Below, piece after piece: positions 61,921 through 64,000 of a DNA stretch of 64,000 bases. A program made the position numbers and the translations under genes. Every line of letters begins with the position of its first letter. Position 1 is the first letter of the stretch. This DNA is from JAAYJG01 sp964450305 (GTDB taxonomy: Bacteria; Bacillota; Clostridia; DSM-8532), in contig CAYVFB010000007.1 of NCBI GenBank assembly GCA_964450305.1, forward strand, positions 1-64,000, given 5' to 3'. The notes below the pieces were generated by a model. That model did no database searches. It was not told the DNA's origin and saw nothing but the letters and a program-made list of their open reading frames with translations.

Positions 61921-62400
61921 ATGAAGAATCGAACAACGACTCCTGTACTTATTCTGCTCATGCTCATCTCAACTTTAGTCTTTCCGGCCTGCAGGGGAAG
62001 CGCATCCTTATCTGTCAGCCTGTCGGCCGAGGACATCATACTGGCCGTTAAGACGGATGAGCAATGGAATGTTGTAGAGAGCAATGTTTTTCAAAGGGGA
62101 GATATCATCGGCCTGGTGATGTTAAATGTTTCAGGCTTCAAAAAGGGCGATGATGGTCTGAACTGGATGGAGATTGATTTACAGGTGAAAGGGCCGGACG
62201 GAGAAGTTGTCCTGGATGAAAAGGAACTTTTGGGAGAATCAGGCCATTTTGATATGGAAAACAATACTGCAGAATCACCGCTGGGTTCTTTTTATACCCA
62301 AAATGATATGCCGACCGGCGAGTATGTTATGAAGGTTACCCTCTATGACAAGGTTGGCAAAGGCAGCATAGCGCACAGTGAAAAAATCATCATAGAATAA
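61921..62400 (+). CDS. Putative lipoprotein
   Basis: 159 residues, ATG 61921 after GGAGGGAGA. Signal segment TPVLILLMLISTLVFPAC with a lipobox-like FPAC (Cys about residue 21). The exported domain is beta-rich (MLNVSGFKKGDDGLNWMEID, GEYVMKVTLYDKV), resembling small immunoglobulin-like extracellular domains. No specific family is recognised. It starts 36 bases after repeat copy B and may be transcribed through it. Confidence 0.7.
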   Translation: MKNRTTTPVLILLMLISTLVFPACRGSASLSVSLSAEDIILAVKTDEQWNVVESNVFQRGDIIGLVMLNVSGFKKGDDGLNWMEIDLQVKGPDGEVVLDEKELLGESGHFDMENNTAESPLGSFYTQNDMPTGEYVMKVTLYDKVGKGSIAHSEKIIIE

Positions 62401-62414
62401 GATGTCAGGGTATT

Positions 62415-62443
62415 CTTCCGGGTGGGCATGTCCGCCCCGGAAG
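62415..62443 (+). terminator. Hairpin after lipoprotein gene
   Basis: CTTCCGGG/CCCCGGAAG stem 15 bases after the stop; A-rich rather than T-rich downstream. Confidence 0.5.
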
Positions 62444-62529
62444 AGCACCTAAAAAAATGAAGCCTGTCAGTCAAAGCTTATAGGCAATCTTTTATTCCGA
62501 AAGATCAGACTGTCCCACCTGCAACAGGA

Positions 62530-62856
62530 TCATACAGGGTTTCCCACGGCAAGATGAAGCTGATCTGCAACACCTGCGGGCAGCTCCAGAATGCAGTAAG
62601 CGTTTTTGCAGGTTTTGCCGGTTTTCCAGGGCATCATGTTTTTTTCGATTTTAACAATCGTCATTGCCGCATCCAGGTATACGACATCAATGGATATTTT
62701 CATGAAAAAGGTGTGGATGGATTTACAGGGAACCAGCAACAGCCCATAATCCACATCCCTTTTTCCCATCAAACCCAAAAACCTGCGAGCGAAAGTGTCG
62801 GCAGTACGGATCGGGTATTCGATGGAGAAAGAGTGCAATCGATCTTTTTTATACAT
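62530..62856 (-). CDS. DUF192 family protein
   Basis: 108 residues. The conserved DUF192 core is visible: RFLGLMGKRDV near residue 25 and SIHTFFMKISIDVVYLD in the middle, ending with VLELPAG-like ILELPAGVAD. No signal peptide, unlike many DUF192 proteins that are exported. Function is not established. It is isolated, with no same-strand partner. Confidence 0.88.
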   Translation of the reverse strand: MYKKDRLHSFSIEYPIRTADTFARRFLGLMGKRDVDYGLLLVPCKSIHTFFMKISIDVVYLDAAMTIVKIEKNMMPWKTGKTCKNAYCILELPAGVADQLHLAVGNPV

Positions 62857-63141
62857 ATTCAGACAACAACCTTTCCAAATATATTTACAGGTTTACAATA
62901 CAGCTTTTCCCCCAAAAGAGAAAGAATAAACAGTTTGACTAAACAGGCAATCAGACTTATTCTGAGTATAGGACGTATTAACGATAACAGGGATATTTGC
63001 TTTTGTTCGAATGCTGGTTCATTGAAGCACAGTTGGCAGGCAGCTTCATTTAATGGGGCTTCATGGGGTTCCTGCCCAGGCAGATATCTTGGTTTTGCAG
63101 GGAGGTTATACCGTCGATGAACGGTTTTGAAGGGATAATAC

Positions 63142-63684
63142 ATGGAGGATAAGGAAATTGTTGAAAGGTGTCTGAAGGGAGAACTTGAATGCTTCAGTCA
63201 CCTGGTTGCAAATTATAAAAAGCTTGTTTATTCCATTGCCCTTCGCTTCCTTAAAGATCATCAAAGCGCCGAAGATATTACACAGGAAGTATTTTTTAAG
63301 GCTTATAAGAAGCTGAGGCTGTATGACACCAACATGAAATTCTCGGCCTGGATAGGGCGGATCACTCATAACACCTGTATAGATACCATCCGTAAAGACA
63401 AAAACTATCAGGTGGTTTCCAGTGACGAGATGATCATTGAAGACACCGATGAATCAGCCGACGAGCTGTTGATTAAAAAGGAACGCAAGCAATGGATAGA
63501 AGAGCAGATCAGGCAGCTGGATCCAGGCTATAAAACACCGTTGCTGCTGTTTCATCAGGCAGGTTTAAGCTATGAAGAGATTGCCCGGAGCATGGGGGTT
63601 CCCCTTAGTATTGTTAAAAACAGGATTTACCGGGCCAGAAAGATGTTAAAAGAGAAAATGGTGGAATATTATGGGGAGGGATAG
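63142..63684 (+). CDS. ECF-type RNA polymerase sigma factor
   Basis: 180 residues. Region 2 (about residues 20-90) with SAEDITQEVFFKAYKKL and region 4 (about 120-175) with LSYEEIARSMGVPLSIVKNRIYRARKML. GAAGGG precedes the ATG. The next gene encodes a zinc-finger anti-sigma factor, so the pair forms a regulated unit. The stimulus is unknown. No gene is seen in the 62857-63141 gap before it. Confidence 0.93.
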   Translation: MEDKEIVERCLKGELECFSHLVANYKKLVYSIALRFLKDHQSAEDITQEVFFKAYKKLRLYDTNMKFSAWIGRITHNTCIDTIRKDKNYQVVSSDEMIIEDTDESADELLIKKERKQWIEEQIRQLDPGYKTPLLLFHQAGLSYEEIARSMGVPLSIVKNRIYRARKMLKEKMVEYYGEG

Positions 63685-63686
63685 GA

Positions 63687-64000
63687 ATGCATGCCAAAGA
63701 TAAAGAGTATTGCGCGTATCTGGAGCATTCTCTGTCGGCTGAAAAGCAGGAAAGGTTAAAAGAGCATTTTTCAGACTGCGGGCAGTGCCAACGCGAATTG
63801 AATGAATGGGAAAGCCTGTTCGATACCATCGGCATGCTGAACTTTGATTTCAGCCTGGACGGGTTGGAAGAAAAGGTGATGCAACGAATCCGCAAAGCGG
63901 CAGATGAACCTGTTTCGCCACGTCTATTGGTGTCCTACATGGCTTATGTTATGGTGTTTCTTTTTATTGCAGGCATTTTCATCAGCCCGGCACTTCAGGT
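63687..64000 (+). CDS. Anti-sigma factor with putative zinc finger (partial, runs off window)
   Basis: 104 codons visible from ATG 63687 (GGAGGG upstream), with no stop before the window end. HFSDCGQC is the H-x3-C-x2-C zinc motif of the zf-HC2/ZAS domain (about residues 27-34). A membrane helix begins near residue 86 (SYMAYVMVFLFIAGIFI). It would hold the sigma factor at the membrane. Only 2 bases separate it from the sigma gene. Confidence 0.88.
   Translation, partial: MHAKDKEYCAYLEHSLSAEKQERLKEHFSDCGQCQRELNEWESLFDTIGMLNFDFSLDGLEEKVMQRIRKAADEPVSPRLLVSYMAYVMVFLFIAGIFISPALQ

Overview
The window looks like a chromosomal segment of an anaerobic, endospore-forming member of the Clostridia (Bacillota). 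The grounds are a SleB/YpeB spore-cortex pair, a bacterial V-type ATPase operon in the Clostridia gene order, an rnfCDGEAB operon, a CsaB-type pyruvyl transferase (normally part of SLH/S-layer anchoring), Mini-RNase III, strong AGGAGG ribosome-binding sites and a fair number of TTG/GTG starts. Base composition is moderate. No phage, integrase, transposase or CRISPR array was found. I do not name a genus.

Layout. 1-9100: small membrane protein, a surface glycosyl hydrolase 18, tautomerase, tRNA-Arg(CCG), acpS and a yhaO/yhaN-like nuclease/ATPase pair. 9100-16600: diglyceride-type glycosyltransferase, sleB-ypeB, hisI-hisE, a zinc-ribbon membrane protein, argD under a probable ArgR box, and a DMT transporter. 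16600-25600: a nine-gene V-ATPase operon (G/H-like, C, I, K, F, E, A, B, D). 25500-30000: FAD oxidoreductase, two paralogous ~50-residue proteins too short for most gene callers, a large multi-hairpin repeat and small membrane proteins. 30400-49500: envelope and polysaccharide genes (glycosyltransferase, DUF4330 protein, O-antigen-ligase-like protein, glycosyltransferase-CsaB fusion, CapK-like adenylate-forming enzyme, Wzx-like flippase). These are interleaved with a methyltransferase, a five-gene ABC exporter/two-component operon, an HEQEH zinc-type protein and purC. 50000-61300: mrnC-rlmB, then a four-gene complex-I/Ech-like module, then the Rnf operon. 61300-64000: a second copy of the multi-hairpin repeat, a lipoprotein, a DUF192 protein, and an ECF sigma factor with its anti-sigma factor, cut by the window end.

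How it fits together. Rnf couples ferredoxin:NAD+ electron transfer to an ion gradient and the V-ATPase can exchange that gradient with ATP. The unusual part is 51372-55895. It encodes relatives of NuoL/EchA, NuoH/EchB, NuoB/EchC and a NuoC-NuoD (EchD-EchE) fusion. The small subunit keeps all four [4Fe-4S] cysteines, while the large subunit has lost both NiFe-binding cysteine pairs, the NuoH-like subunit lacks the conserved acidic loop residues, and the antiporter-like subunit lacks the usual Glu and Lys/His channel residues. No ferredoxin-type (NuoI/EchF) subunit is encoded with it. It is therefore an energy-converting-hydrogenase-related complex that has probably lost hydrogenase chemistry and perhaps ion pumping, parked next to rnf.

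Two repeat families stand out. One is a 324-382 bp multi-hairpin element (27678-28059 and 61562-61885), with a 61-bp internally deleted copy at 4792-4852 and a related piece at the window start. The other is a GGGACAGGT/GGGACGG palindromic family at gene ends, and it supplies the stop codons of four envelope genes.
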